From Flammeovirga sp. SJP92 (lineage in GTDB: Bacteria; Bacteroidota; Bacteroidia; Cytophagales; Flammeovirgaceae): a DNA stretch of 64,000 nucleotides. Position 1 is the first letter of the stretch. Every line of letters starts with the position of its first letter. Below, piece by piece: positions 55,102 to 64,000 of the stretch. Position numbers and translations under genes: made by a program. The notes under the pieces were generated by a model. The model had not been told where the DNA came from. It saw only the letters and a list, made by a program, of their open reading frames with translations, and searched no databases. The stretch spans positions 1 to 64,000 of the forward strand of contig NZ_LQAQ01000119.1 of NCBI RefSeq assembly GCF_001583495.1, in the 5' to 3' direction.

Positions 55102-56493
55102 ATGAGACAATTACTTTTACTCACTTTGATATATCTATCAGGCAACTCACTCTTTGCACAAAAAGATAAACCCCAAAATATCATTATCATCCTCTCAGAT
55201 GATGCAGGATACGCAGATTTTGGTTTTCAAGGCAGTACTGTTATGAAAACACCAGTATTGGATCAATTGGCAAAAGAAGGAACAGTTTGTACGCAAGCCT
55301 ATGTGGCAGGAGCCGTTTGTGGACCTTCCAGAGCCGCATTATTAACCGGTAAATATCAACAGCGATTTGGTTTTGAAGAGAACAATGTTCCTGGTTATAT
55401 GCAAAATTATTGTTTAGAAGATGATGATATGGGCTTGCCTTTAGAAGAAACAACAATTGCCGATTATATGAAATCATTGGGATACACTACGGGTATAATT
55501 GGAAAGTGGCATATGGGAAATAAAGACCAATTCCATCCTTTGAAAAGAGGTTTTGATTTCTTTTATGGATTTAGAGGAGGAGCAAGAAGTTATTGGGCTT
55601 TCAACAACAAGAACCCTAATCATAGAGAAGAAGATAAGATGGAACGTAACTTCAAAAATTATGAAGAGCCTGATGAATACTTGACAGATGCATTTGCCAA
55701 TGAAACCATCGATTTTATCTCAAAAAATAAAAGCAAACCCTTCTTCCTATTTTTATCTTACAATGCTGTTCACGCTCCAATGCATGCGAAGAAAGAAGAC
55801 CTTGCACAATTTCCAGAGTTAGAAGGGAAACGCAAAAAATTAGCTGCAATGACTTTGGCAATGGATAGAGCTTGTGGGAATATTTTGGAACATTTAGAGA
55901 AGGAAGGTTTAGCTGATAACACAGTGATTATTTATACGAATGATAACGGAGGTCCAACCGACGGAAATGCTTCTGACAATAGCCCATTGAGCGGAACAAA
56001 AGCGAGTCACTTGGAAGGTGGAATCCGAGTGCCATTTATCATTAAGTTACCAAATCATCAGCTTCAAAAGAAATATTCTAATCCAATCAGCACCTTAGAC
56101 TTATTGCCGATGTGCTATACTATAGGTGGAGGAAATACAAGTGATTTGAACGGGATCGATGGAGTAAACCTTTTGCCTTATTTATCAAAAGAGAATAAAG
56201 AAAAACCACACCAAACGCTCTATTGGAAAAAGGAAAATAGAGGAGCCATTATACATAACAATTGGAAAATGCTCCGCTACCCTGACCGACCTGCAGAACT
56301 GTATGACCTGTCAAAAGATATTTCAGAAACCAACAACCTAGCTTCACAATACCCTGATGTGGTCAGAGATTTATACAAAAAGTTATTTGAGTGGGAAACT
56401 ACGCTAGCAAGGCCACGCTGGCAATTGCAACGCAAATATGAAAAAGCAGCCATGGAACGTATTGATAAATACAAGAAGAAGGCAGTGCATTAG
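55102..56493 (+). CDS. Exported S1 sulfatase
   Basis: A 463-residue sulfatase: signal peptide ending LFAQ, metal site IILSDDAGYADFGFQG (D33/D34), maturation motif CGPSR at residues 73-77 followed by AALLTGKYQQRFG, second metal site YTNDNGGPTDGNASDN, and KASHLEGGIRVPFI. It shares the YQQRFG motif with the sulfatases at 17547 and 21092. Being next to PUL 2 it may remove sulfate from porphyran or agar fragments, but it has its own upstream region and is beyond the PUL 2 terminator, so the link is by position only. Confidence 0.93.
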   Translation: MRQLLLLTLIYLSGNSLFAQKDKPQNIIIILSDDAGYADFGFQGSTVMKTPVLDQLAKEGTVCTQAYVAGAVCGPSRAALLTGKYQQRFGFEENNVPGYMQNYCLEDDDMGLPLEETTIADYMKSLGYTTGIIGKWHMGNKDQFHPLKRGFDFFYGFRGGARSYWAFNNKNPNHREEDKMERNFKNYEEPDEYLTDAFANETIDFISKNKSKPFFLFLSYNAVHAPMHAKKEDLAQFPELEGKRKKLAAMTLAMDRACGNILEHLEKEGLADNTVIIYTNDNGGPTDGNASDNSPLSGTKASHLEGGIRVPFIIKLPNHQLQKKYSNPISTLDLLPMCYTIGGGNTSDLNGIDGVNLLPYLSKENKEKPHQTLYWKKENRGAIIHNNWKMLRYPDRPAELYDLSKDISETNNLASQYPDVVRDLYKKLFEWETTLARPRWQLQRKYEKAAMERIDKYKKKAVH

Positions 56494-56884
56494 GGCATCG
56501 ATATTTGATTATAACGATTTTGATTAAAGTAAATACACAAAGTACAAATTCAAAACAATCAATAGAATTAACTATGATTTATTTTTGACTTAGTACTTAC
56601 GTCAAATAAGATACTTTTTCTTAGCATTCATCCTCTAAGTTTTCAATGACTATATCAAATAGAGCATGAGTTAAGAGAAAGTGTCTTTTTGGTTTAATGA
56701 TTTTAGATATTTCTGAATAAGTTCTAGCCCAAAAATCACAATAACACAGTGTAGAATGTGTGATTTTGTTTATGTTGTGTTATAGTGATAATTATCATTA
56801 TTTACGAATGATTAACATTCCTTTAGTCAATTATTTCATCTTCTAATTTTGATTCATTATTAAAAATAAGTCTAAATAAGAATA
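56494..56884. other. Gap before TonB receptor gene
   Basis: About 390 AT-rich bases with no gene. The notable item is the Fur-like palindrome at 56786-56800. Confidence 0.5.
56786..56800 (+). promoter_or_regulatory. Fur-box-like palindrome upstream of TonB receptor
   Basis: TGATAATTATCATTA contains the perfect 12-base palindrome TGATAATTATCA and resembles the GATAAT hexamer arrangement of Fur boxes, 85 bases before the receptor ATG. The match is partial, and in AT-rich DNA such strings arise by chance. Confidence 0.35.
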
Positions 56885-59308
56885 ATGAAATCTAACTTCG
56901 CTTCATATATCTTTTCAACGATACTCACGCTATTCAGCTTACATCTCTATGCTGGCAATCCTATTAAGATTAAAGGACACATTACATCTGGTAAAGAGCA
57001 TATTCCATTTGTAAACATCTCGGTCAACAATGGTCAGTTGGGCACAACAACCGATGAAACAGGCCACTTCATTTTAGAATTGGAGAAAGGTGAAACATAT
57101 CATTTTACTGTATCTACAGTGGGATATAAAACGATAGAAATGGATTGGGAAGCTAGTACCAATCAAAAAGAATTACATATTGAATTGCAAAAAGACCTTC
57201 TAGAATTGAATGAGGTCATTGTATCAAGCAATAGAAGAGCACAAAGTAGAAACGAAACGTCTTCTGTTGTCAATGTAATAGGCAGTGACCTTTTCCAAAG
57301 TGCTAACTTTAAAGTAGCAGGTGAAGGTTTGAATTATGTGTCGGGTGCAAGAGTTGAAACTACTTGCGGTAACTGTGGTTCATCGGAGCTTCGCTTGAAT
57401 GGTTTGGAAGGTCCCTATACTCAAATCTTGATTGATAGTCGTCCCGTTTTTAATGGATTGGTAGGTGTATATGGATTAGAGCAAATTCCGGTGGCAATGG
57501 TTGATCAGATTGAAATTGTAAGAGGTGGAGGTTCTGTACTTTTCGGAGCGAATGCTATTGGCGGTACAGTCAACATTTTGACCAAATCTCCTCAATTCAA
57601 TTCTTATGAGGTGGGAACAAACTTCTCTTCTTTGAATGGAGAAGCGAGTGATTACAACGTTTACTTCAACACTTCATTGATTTCTAAAAATGAAAAAACA
57701 TCAGGTTATGTTTTTGGTTCATATAGAAACAGAGATTCTTGGAATGCAAATCCGGATGATATCTACTATAAAATTGATGATGATGGTAACCCATACGGTG
57801 AGCCAATCAAAGATGACTTCTCAGAAGTAACGGCCTTAGAGACCATTTCAGTTGGAACCAAAATTTATCATCAATTGAATGATCAAAATAAGTTTACTTT
57901 TGATGCTAAATATATTAATGATGAAAGAAGAGGAGGAAACAAGTTTGACAAACCTTTTCATGAAACTGATCTAACGGAAGCTATCACAATGCATATTGGT
58001 AGTGCAAGTCTTACTCATGATTGGTTTAGTAAAAATAAAAAATGGCATTTGAATACTTATGCTATCGGTCAATTTGTAGATAGAGATAGTTACTATGGTG
58101 CACATCAAGCACCTGATGGTTATGGTTCAACAACTGGTAGTACTATTATAGGAGGTTCTCAAATGAGTTATGATATTGGTAAAGTAGCTGGTGGAAAGTC
58201 TGTTTTAGTGGTAGGAGCTGAGTTTATCAATGACCGTATTAACGATAAAAAATTAGCATACCTTGATGAAGAAACGGGGCAATGGACAAAAGATGCTACT
58301 GTTTCTGATCAAAATTCGAATACTTATGCAGTTTTTGCTCAACAAGAATGGACGAATGAAAAATGGTCTTTATTGACTGGTATTCGAATGGATTATGTAG
58401 ACATTACTGATTTACAAAACCATGAAAATGATAAGAGTGTTCCTGCTGTAAATCCAAGAGTAAATTTGAAGTACAAGATCTTGAAAAACTTACAAGTCAG
58501 AGGTGGTTTTGCAACAGGTTTTAGAGCGCCTCAAATGTTCTCAGAAGACCTTCATATTGAAGTGACAAGCGGTCAAGGAGTAAGAACAGTTTTAGATCCA
58601 GACCTTAAATCAGAAACTTCAATTTCTTATAACTTGGCATTGGATTTAGATCAGCAAATTGGAAAGACACAGTTCTATTTCTTAGTAGAAGGTTTCCATA
58701 CCACCATCAACGATCGTTTTGACAATCAATACCACTACCAAGATGATGGAACGTTGATTTTATTCAAGAGAAATTCCACTTCAAATGCAGTGGTAAAAGG
58801 GTTGAACTTTGAAACGAAAATTGCTCCAAGTGAATCATTGATGTTCCAAGCGAATTATACCATCCAATCATCACAGTATGGAGAGGAAAATCAATGGGGT
58901 GATGAGGAATCAAGTACTTCAAAAGAGATTTTAAGAACACCAAACCAATATGGTTCATTGACTGCCAATTATAAGATTACAAATCAATGGCAAGCGTCAT
59001 TGACGGGTGTATATACAGGGAAAATGTTTGTTCCGTATCTGCCAGGTGGTTTCATCAATGGTGAGCTAACAGAAAATGAAGAATTGATTGAATCAGAATC
59101 ATTTGTAGATATGGGCCTTAAACTAGCTTATACTACAAAATTAACAAAAGGTGCTAATATCCAAATTGGTGCTGGTGTGAAAAATATTTTCAACCAGATG
59201 CAATCTAATTTTGTAAGTGGAATAGATAAAGATGCAGGTTTCGTTTATGGACCTTATACTCCTAGAACATTTTATATCGATGTAAAGATTGGGAATTTAT
59301 TGAATTAA
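56885..59308 (+). CDS. TonB-dependent outer-membrane receptor (CirA/FecA/BtuB type)
   Basis: An 807-residue receptor: signal peptide ending LYAG, a carboxypeptidase-regulatory-like domain (IKGHITSGKEHIPFVNISV), a TonB-box-like LNEVIVSSNRRAQ, and a plug with TTCGNCGSSELRLNGLEG, YTQILIDSRPVFNGL, IEIVRGGGSVLFGANAIGG, then a 22-strand barrel ending with an Asn after DVKIGNLL. It lacks the SusC length and has no SusD partner, so it is the metal-chelate/vitamin type rather than a glycan transporter. The Cys pair CGNC in the plug occurs in a Bacteroidetes subgroup and could contact a metal. A Fur-like palindrome upstream suggests iron, but the substrate is unknown. A strong terminator follows. Confidence 0.9.
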   Translation: MKSNFASYIFSTILTLFSLHLYAGNPIKIKGHITSGKEHIPFVNISVNNGQLGTTTDETGHFILELEKGETYHFTVSTVGYKTIEMDWEASTNQKELHIELQKDLLELNEVIVSSNRRAQSRNETSSVVNVIGSDLFQSANFKVAGEGLNYVSGARVETTCGNCGSSELRLNGLEGPYTQILIDSRPVFNGLVGVYGLEQIPVAMVDQIEIVRGGGSVLFGANAIGGTVNILTKSPQFNSYEVGTNFSSLNGEASDYNVYFNTSLISKNEKTSGYVFGSYRNRDSWNANPDDIYYKIDDDGNPYGEPIKDDFSEVTALETISVGTKIYHQLNDQNKFTFDAKYINDERRGGNKFDKPFHETDLTEAITMHIGSASLTHDWFSKNKKWHLNTYAIGQFVDRDSYYGAHQAPDGYGSTTGSTIIGGSQMSYDIGKVAGGKSVLVVGAEFINDRINDKKLAYLDEETGQWTKDATVSDQNSNTYAVFAQQEWTNEKWSLLTGIRMDYVDITDLQNHENDKSVPAVNPRVNLKYKILKNLQVRGGFATGFRAPQMFSEDLHIEVTSGQGVRTVLDPDLKSETSISYNLALDLDQQIGKTQFYFLVEGFHTTINDRFDNQYHYQDDGTLILFKRNSTSNAVVKGLNFETKIAPSESLMFQANYTIQSSQYGEENQWGDEESSTSKEILRTPNQYGSLTANYKITNQWQASLTGVYTGKMFVPYLPGGFINGELTENEELIESESFVDMGLKLAYTTKLTKGANIQIGAGVKNIFNQMQSNFVSGIDKDAGFVYGPYTPRTFYIDVKIGNLLN

Positions 59309-59424
59309 GTTTTTTCTATCACAACATTAGCTTAGTGTAAGTGGGCATGAAATAGCAATTTAAAACATTTTTCATTGTATTGAATTCAATTTTCCGATTC
59401 CTTAATTGATAATTTACACTATGA

Positions 59425-59464
59425 TAACACCTTGATATTCAGTTAAAATATCAAGGTGTTTTTT
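59425..59464 (+). terminator. Terminator after TonB receptor
   Basis: AACACCTTGATATT and AATATCAAGGTGTT are perfect 14-base arms with a 7-base loop, running into TTTTTT. Confidence 0.9.
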
Positions 59465-59585
59465 ATATGGAATTAACTGATAGTTCACACATTGTTTTAT
59501 CTCGTTTAGTACTTTTCAACTGAGTTGAATACAAAAGATATTGTTGAAGCTCTTATGATCACTACTCATCTCTATTGAACTAGAT

Positions 59586-61268
59586 ATGTCAGTAACTACT
59601 AAACAAAAATACAAAGTGGGACTTTGTATGGCAGGTGCAATTTCAGGAGGTGCCTACACCGCTGGAGTAATCGATTATCTCATTGAGGCACTAGATGCTT
59701 GGGAAGAGAAAAAGAAAAATGATAACTCCACTTCCATTCCAAACCACGATATCGAAATACCCATCATAGGTGGGGCATCAGCAGGAGGAATAACAGGGGT
59801 GATTTTAGCTTCTATTCTCAATGAAAAAATTCCTCATGTAAGAGAAGTGAAAAGTAAAAATATCTTAGAAAATATTACGACCAACAAACTATATCATAGC
59901 TGGGTAGATCTAACCAATGTCAATATGTTGAGTAGAATATTAGATACCAAAGACCTGAAAAGAACCAAAAAACTAGATTCTCTTATCAATTCTGATTTTA
60001 TTGATGAAATAGCAGACAGAGCGATCAAAAATTGCAAGAATGAGCTAAAGAGAAATTATATTCCCGAAGACCTTAAAGTTTTTGTTACGCTTACGAATCT
60101 CAACGGATACGATTATAAATATTCTTTCAAAGGAAATGGAAAAAAATCAGACGATTTTTATGTAACGTACCACAACGATTTTGCTTGTTTTAAACTTGCC
60201 AAAGATGTCAAAGATTACAGTGATGATGGTTGGATTCCATTGAATTTCTTTAAAGACACTTCCCTCAACTTGGACCTTCTGAAAAGGGCCACTTTAGCTA
60301 CTGGAGCCTTTCCTTTTGGTTTAAAATCTAGAAGTGTTACTCGAAAAGGGAAGTACATTATTGATAATAAATGGATCAATCAAGGTGCTGAGTTGGGTGA
60401 CATCGGAAAAGAAGAAGAATGCGAAAACATTATTGTAGATGGTGGAGTGATCAACAACGAACCTTTTTTACATGTTGAGGAAGTATTGAAGGAAAAGAAA
60501 AATAAAGAATATGTGGTGCTGACAATTGATCCATTTCCTGAAGAAACCACACACGAACGAACAAATAAGAGAAAGAACAAAGAGATTAGAGATATAATGG
60601 GGCTCGCAGGACCTTTCTTAGAAACCTTAAGGCACCAAGCCAAGGTTAAACCCAAAATAGAAAATGAAACAAAGAATGCTAGCGCTTTAGAAAAGCATTA
60701 TATTATTTCTCCTAAAAGAGGTGATTATTCTGGTGAGAAAGCAATTGCTTGTGGTTCATTGGGCGGTTTTGGCGGTTTTATCAGCAAAGAGTTTAGAATC
60801 CATGATTATTTTTTAGGCAGGGCCAATTGTCAGAAATTCCTCAAAGATTATTTTACTGTAGATATCCACAAAGAAGAAAATACTTTGGTGAAGGCGGGCT
60901 ATGAGCAAATGCCTGAAGAGGAACAAAAGAAATACAGAAATGAAAAAGGTGAATACCAGATTATTCCCATCTTTGATTTCGATGAAACTGAAATGTACAT
61001 GCCCAAATTCGGAAACGGTAATCATTTCCCTTCAGTCAGCACATTTTATCTTTCTTCCTTCCGAAAAGAGATTGGCAAGAGGGTCAAGGCCATTATGAAA
61101 CTAGCCATTCCGAGTAGAATTACCTACAATATCCTTAAACAATTTTTACCGATTGACATGGTCATCGATTTCCTCACTAAAGAACTCAGCGATTGGCAAT
61201 TAGTAGATATGCATCCCAACTCAACAGAACAGAGTGAAAGAAAAAGGATAAGGGATTTGAGAAGGTAA
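59586..61268 (+). CDS. Patatin-like phospholipase
   Basis: A 560-residue patatin-family protein. It has the oxyanion/glycine stretch GLCMAGAISGGAYTAGVIDY, the nucleophile Ser in GGASAGGITG (G-x-S-x-G), and the catalytic Asp in IIVDGGVINNEPF (D-G-G), so the Ser-Asp dyad is complete. No signal peptide is seen, so it may act in the cytoplasm or be exported by another route. The C-terminal 250 residues are outside the patatin core; a SLGGFGGFISKEFRIHDYFLG stretch is typical of the larger bacterial patatin-related group. It stands alone, after a terminator. Confidence 0.88.
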   Translation: MSVTTKQKYKVGLCMAGAISGGAYTAGVIDYLIEALDAWEEKKKNDNSTSIPNHDIEIPIIGGASAGGITGVILASILNEKIPHVREVKSKNILENITTNKLYHSWVDLTNVNMLSRILDTKDLKRTKKLDSLINSDFIDEIADRAIKNCKNELKRNYIPEDLKVFVTLTNLNGYDYKYSFKGNGKKSDDFYVTYHNDFACFKLAKDVKDYSDDGWIPLNFFKDTSLNLDLLKRATLATGAFPFGLKSRSVTRKGKYIIDNKWINQGAELGDIGKEEECENIIVDGGVINNEPFLHVEEVLKEKKNKEYVVLTIDPFPEETTHERTNKRKNKEIRDIMGLAGPFLETLRHQAKVKPKIENETKNASALEKHYIISPKRGDYSGEKAIACGSLGGFGGFISKEFRIHDYFLGRANCQKFLKDYFTVDIHKEENTLVKAGYEQMPEEEQKKYRNEKGEYQIIPIFDFDETEMYMPKFGNGNHFPSVSTFYLSSFRKEIGKRVKAIMKLAIPSRITYNILKQFLPIDMVIDFLTKELSDWQLVDMHPNSTEQSERKRIRDLRR

Positions 61269-61636
61269 TTTTTTAATTGTTAATTATTTTTAGTAATACT
61301 TATTTGGTCTTATCTACCTATAAGATAAATGATGACTTAGAGATAGAGTTAGTAGGAGGTGATATCTATAAGAATGAAGGTGGAAAGTAAAATAATTTGA
61401 TTTAAGTTTTTGTTGATAAGTACCTGTTCAAAATTATCTATAGCTTAAATGCATTTGAATTAAACTCAGGTTTCGTTAAAATTTTTCGTCTTAGCTATGG
61501 CTAGGACGAAAAATTTTACCTTACCTGAGATCAATTCATTCTACATTTATAAACTATATTTAATTATGATCAGCTACTTATTTTGAAAATTCAAAGTTTT
61601 ATCATTCATTGGTGTATAACTAATTTCTCCTTGAGT
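61269..61636. other. Gap between patatin and YARHG genes
   Basis: About 370 bases without a gene; it contains the strong palindrome at 61464-61531. Confidence 0.5.
61464..61531. repeat. Long palindrome with AAAATTTTTCGTC arms
   Basis: Inner arms AAAATTTTTCGTC and GACGAAAAATTTT, with TAGC/GCTA toward the centre, are enclosed by outer arms CTCAGGT and ACCTGAG. The symmetry covers nearly 68 bases. It looks like a dispersed intergenic element or a two-way transcription stop; it is not related in sequence to the 7197 family. Confidence 0.75.
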
Positions 61637-62368
61637 ATGATTATTTTACACCCTATACAAAAATCAATAAATCTATTCCCTCTTATATTTATATTTTCTT
61701 CATTTTCAAATTTACAGGCCCAAACCATTGGTGGAGTTGAAGAAATTGATGACACCAAAGTGGTAGAATGGAATGTAACAGATGAGTCAGAATATATTGG
61801 CGTTTACAGTTTAGGGTATTCTGAAATGGAATATTCTTTGGTGATTCTCAAAGATAAAAATGATGTGGTGGCTCAGATTAAAAGAGGGGGATGGAGTGAA
61901 GGTGAACCTATGGCTTGGGTGATCAGTTATGAGACTTTGACTTATACTTTTATAAGAGGCAATAGATTCTTTTCAGATGAGTTTAATGGACAATTTGCAA
62001 TTTATGATAATGGATCTGAAAGGGTGAGAGGCTTTAAGAGACTGGATTCGTTAGATGTGCATAAAGATTATGAATTTGGACAATGGTCAAGTAAGTTAGA
62101 GCATTACTTTTCAGGTCAGTACCCACAAGCTTCCACAAGATTTTTAACTTCTTCTGATCTTGAATCTTTGTCTAAAGAAGAATTACAATTGATGAGAAAT
62201 GAAATCTTTGCACGCTATGGCTATAAGTTTATTGAAGGCGGAAAGATGGATCAACACTTTCAAGCATTAGAGTGGTATCAAGGGCAGCATGAATCAGTTG
62301 ATAAATGGTTGACTGAATTTGAAAGAGAAAATATAGAACTTATCCAAGAATTTGAAAAGAAAAGGTAG
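61637..62368 (+). CDS. Exported YARHG-domain protein, function unknown
   Basis: A protein of about 243 residues from ATG 61637. This start gives a signal peptide (FPLIFIFSSFSNLQAQ), whereas the upstream TTG adds an unlikely leader. The middle part is beta-rich (YIGVYSLGYSEMEYSLVILK). The C-terminal 75 residues form a YARHG domain (LMRNEIFARYGYKF, then a W-Y-x-G region), an extracellular module of unknown role. No operon partner is obvious. Confidence 0.75.
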   Translation: MIILHPIQKSINLFPLIFIFSSFSNLQAQTIGGVEEIDDTKVVEWNVTDESEYIGVYSLGYSEMEYSLVILKDKNDVVAQIKRGGWSEGEPMAWVISYETLTYTFIRGNRFFSDEFNGQFAIYDNGSERVRGFKRLDSLDVHKDYEFGQWSSKLEHYFSGQYPQASTRFLTSSDLESLSKEELQLMRNEIFARYGYKFIEGGKMDQHFQALEWYQGQHESVDKWLTEFERENIELIQEFEKKR

Positions 62369-62514
62369 TAAGTAGCGTCTTATTGAAAATGTAAAGAATT
62401 TGATTTTTATTAGAAATGTGTTTTTACTAAATTACGACATCAATTATGTCATACCTAAGAACGCGAGCTTCAATTAGCTGAAGTTACTGATTTCAATTCT
62501 TTTACTAAATACTA

Positions 62515-63462
62515 ATGAAACTACTATCACTAATTACTCTTACTTCATTTTTCCTGATTTCCACTAATACATACTCGAGAACTATTGATAGTTTACAGAA
62601 TTTTTTAGGAAAATATGAAATGCTCGAAAGTGAATATATCTACGAAGATGGACGGTATTCACCTCAGAAATCCATAGCATTAAGTTTAACTAAACAACTT
62701 AATGAAAAGGAACTAGTAGTATTACAATCCAGTGAAAATCTATTGGTCAGGTGCTATGCTTTCCAACAACTATGTCTGAATAATTCACTCAAAGTACTTA
62801 CTGTAATTCAAAATAACATCTCTAATGGATTGAAAATAAGTAGGATTGATGGGTGCCTAATAACAGAGCAATTGTTGATAGAATATTATTTAGAATCATG
62901 CTTTACAACATCAAATCAGAGTATCCGAACAAAGTTATTTCATTTGCTTTACTCCTTTGGAAAAACGGATTTACTGACTAAATACACTATAGAGAGGATT
63001 CCAGTTAATGAACAAAATTATCCCTTAATAGAAAAAGCGATTTTAGAAGGCGACAATCGCTTCCTTTATTTATTTCTTTCCTACAGAAAAGGGAATTATG
63101 ATAGAATGATCGAAAAGGCTGTTCAAAAGGATTCAATGAAAATAGCGACCATCGACTTATTTCAATTTATCAACAATGATGTTATTTTGAAAGACCTTTC
63201 CATTGTATTTTTAGAGCAAAATGACAGACTCAATCAATTAAGAAGAGAACAGGTTTTTTTGAACTTATTGAAGTTGGAAAAATTTGATTTAGTGATGGAA
63301 TATAAAGACCTTCCAGAATATCAGAAGCCATTGTATATCGCTTTATATATGACATGCACTTTTCCGGAATTACGTCTAGAATTAGAAAAAAAATATCCAT
63401 CTTTCACTAAAAGAGCAAGGCAACGAATTGATGGTAATTATCCTTCTGAGTTAACTTGGTAG
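62515..63462 (+). CDS. Exported protein of unknown function
   Basis: A 315-residue protein with a signal peptide (LLSLITLTSFFLISTNTYS). The remainder is helical and rich in Leu, Glu and Lys (VLQSSENLLVRCYAFQQLCL, LFHLLYSFGKTDLLTKY), with a HEAT/TPR-like feel but no clear repeat. No family was recognised. Its gene converges with the reverse-strand gene at the window edge. Confidence 0.65.
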   Translation: MKLLSLITLTSFFLISTNTYSRTIDSLQNFLGKYEMLESEYIYEDGRYSPQKSIALSLTKQLNEKELVVLQSSENLLVRCYAFQQLCLNNSLKVLTVIQNNISNGLKISRIDGCLITEQLLIEYYLESCFTTSNQSIRTKLFHLLYSFGKTDLLTKYTIERIPVNEQNYPLIEKAILEGDNRFLYLFLSYRKGNYDRMIEKAVQKDSMKIATIDLFQFINNDVILKDLSIVFLEQNDRLNQLRREQVFLNLLKLEKFDLVMEYKDLPEYQKPLYIALYMTCTFPELRLELEKKYPSFTKRARQRIDGNYPSELTW

Positions 63463-63500
63463 TCATTATCTAAGAAATAGAATTTTTTCATGTTTAAAAC

Positions 63501-64000
63501 TTACTCTTTCATTTCGCATTCCTCATTTCTATCAAAAATCATAGCATCTACAATTGATTGTAGTAAAAAACTTACTGGAAAAAAACGAATCAACCAACCT
63601 AAAGAAGCATAACCTAAATGAATATGCTCTAGTGCTTGACCAACAGCATTCACACCATTTTCAATATGACCATTCACATCAACATAAGTTACTTTTGTAA
63701 GGGGCTCTCCTTTGTAAGTAGAAGCAGGCTTAATATCGAGGTGAATACAATTTCTTTTTTGGAACCATTGTTCTATCTGTGAACATTGATGGCAGTTGGC
63801 ATCAAAATAAATTGTCCCTTTGGGAATTGAAGTTGGAACCCAAAGGAAATACCATTTTGGTACTTCTTTTAAATAATTGGACCAAATATCCCCAAATCGA
63901 TTTTCCATATCGTCATATTCGTGAAATTCAGAAACACCAATCACATAGGCTATGGAAATAACACTTCCTATAAGGAAAATGGGACTTTGATAATAATAAC
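63501..64000 (-). CDS. Membrane protein with ICMT-like end and CxxC thioredoxin/DCC-like domain (partial, continues past right edge)
   Basis: The reverse-strand frame is open to the last base: residues YYYQSPIFLIGSVISIAYVI lie upstream of any start, so the gene begins outside the window. The hydrophobic stretch followed by HEYDDMENRFGDIWSNYLKE and VPKWYFLWVP resembles the conserved end of isoprenylcysteine-carboxymethyltransferase-like membrane proteins. Then TIYFDANCHQCSQIEQWFQK gives a C-x-x-C site like that of DCC/thioredoxin-fold oxidoreductases (DUF393), with a hydrophobic tail (LGWLIRFFPVSFLLQSIVDA). The combination suggests a fusion of both domains. Function is not known. Confidence 0.6.
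   Translation of the reverse strand, partial: YYYQSPIFLIGSVISIAYVIGVSEFHEYDDMENRFGDIWSNYLKEVPKWYFLWVPTSIPKGTIYFDANCHQCSQIEQWFQKRNCIHLDIKPASTYKGEPLTKVTYVDVNGHIENGVNAVGQALEHIHLGYASLGWLIRFFPVSFLLQSIVDAMIFDRNEECEMKE

Noticed and set aside
56885-59308. Third SusC-type glycan transporter
   Set aside because: Length (807), lack of the SusC plug signature and absence of a SusD partner fit a siderophore/vitamin-type receptor instead.
1-64000. CRISPR arrays, tRNA, rRNA and riboswitches
   Set aside because: No regularly spaced direct repeats, cloverleaf-like stretches or rRNA signatures were found on reading the intergenic regions.

Overview
The window looks like a piece of chromosome from a marine, AT-rich Bacteroidetes bacterium that degrades seaweed polysaccharides, most like the Flammeovirga/Cytophagales type. 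This rests on two SusC/SusD pairs, many signal-peptide and lipobox proteins, a type IX secretion C-terminal domain, TAnnTTTG-like promoter boxes, six Cys-type S1 sulfatases and agar-specific enzymes. No organism was identified by search.

Layout. (1) 1-2906 is a decayed defence-type island: a broken PAPS-reductase-like gene, a Ser/Thr kinase overlapping a DUF262 (ParB/GmrSD-type) gene, and a further broken small gene. (2) 3831-17315 is a first polysaccharide utilisation locus (PUL 1): S1 sulfatase, GH144-like enzyme (PF10091), GH3 beta-glucosidase, then SusC/SusD flanked by two similar cadherin-like surface lipoproteins. (3) 17547-27858 is a sulfatase block with four more S1 sulfatases. Inserted in it are a membrane receptor whose cytoplasmic end is the zinc-ribbon/HTH part of an IS1595-type transposase, and a peroxiredoxin. 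(4) 28779-54728 is an agar/porphyran PUL (PUL 2). It has a reverse-strand GH86 and TPR-HTH regulator, then SusC/SusD, a PKD lipoprotein, GH2, a complete set of genes for 3,6-anhydro-L-galactose (L-AHG) breakdown, aldose epimerase, a RhaT-like permease, GH117, a second GH86 with a T9SS tail, KDG kinase and KDPG aldolase. (5) 55102-63462 holds a sixth sulfatase, a TonB receptor behind a Fur-like palindrome, a patatin-like lipase, a YARHG protein and an unknown exported protein. A gene cut by the window edge follows on the reverse strand.

How PUL 2 probably works: secreted GH86 enzymes cut the polymer, SusC/SusD and the PKD lipoprotein capture and import oligosaccharides, and GH2 and GH117 trim them to D-galactose and L-AHG. 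L-AHG is oxidised by the aldehyde dehydrogenase, isomerised by the enolase-family cycloisomerase to L-2-keto-3-deoxygalactonate, converted to D-KDG by the Zn-type dehydrogenase plus the KduD-like reductase, phosphorylated, and split to pyruvate and glyceraldehyde 3-phosphate. The substrate of PUL 1 is uncertain; GH144 plus GH3 points to a beta-1,2-glucan-like backbone, and the neighbouring sulfatases raise the possibility of sulfation.

The most unusual item is the 7TMR-DISM receptor joined to a transposase-derived DNA-binding domain (19138-21051). It has the same order of parts (sensor, membrane, coiled coil, HTH) as the TPR regulator of PUL 2, which suggests a membrane-tethered one-component transcription factor made by transposon domestication. 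The second unusual theme is palindromic intergenic elements: several show compensatory stem changes around a conserved loop, and three small hairpins sit directly after stop codons inside the L-AHG gene cluster. No tRNA, rRNA, CRISPR array or complete insertion sequence was seen.
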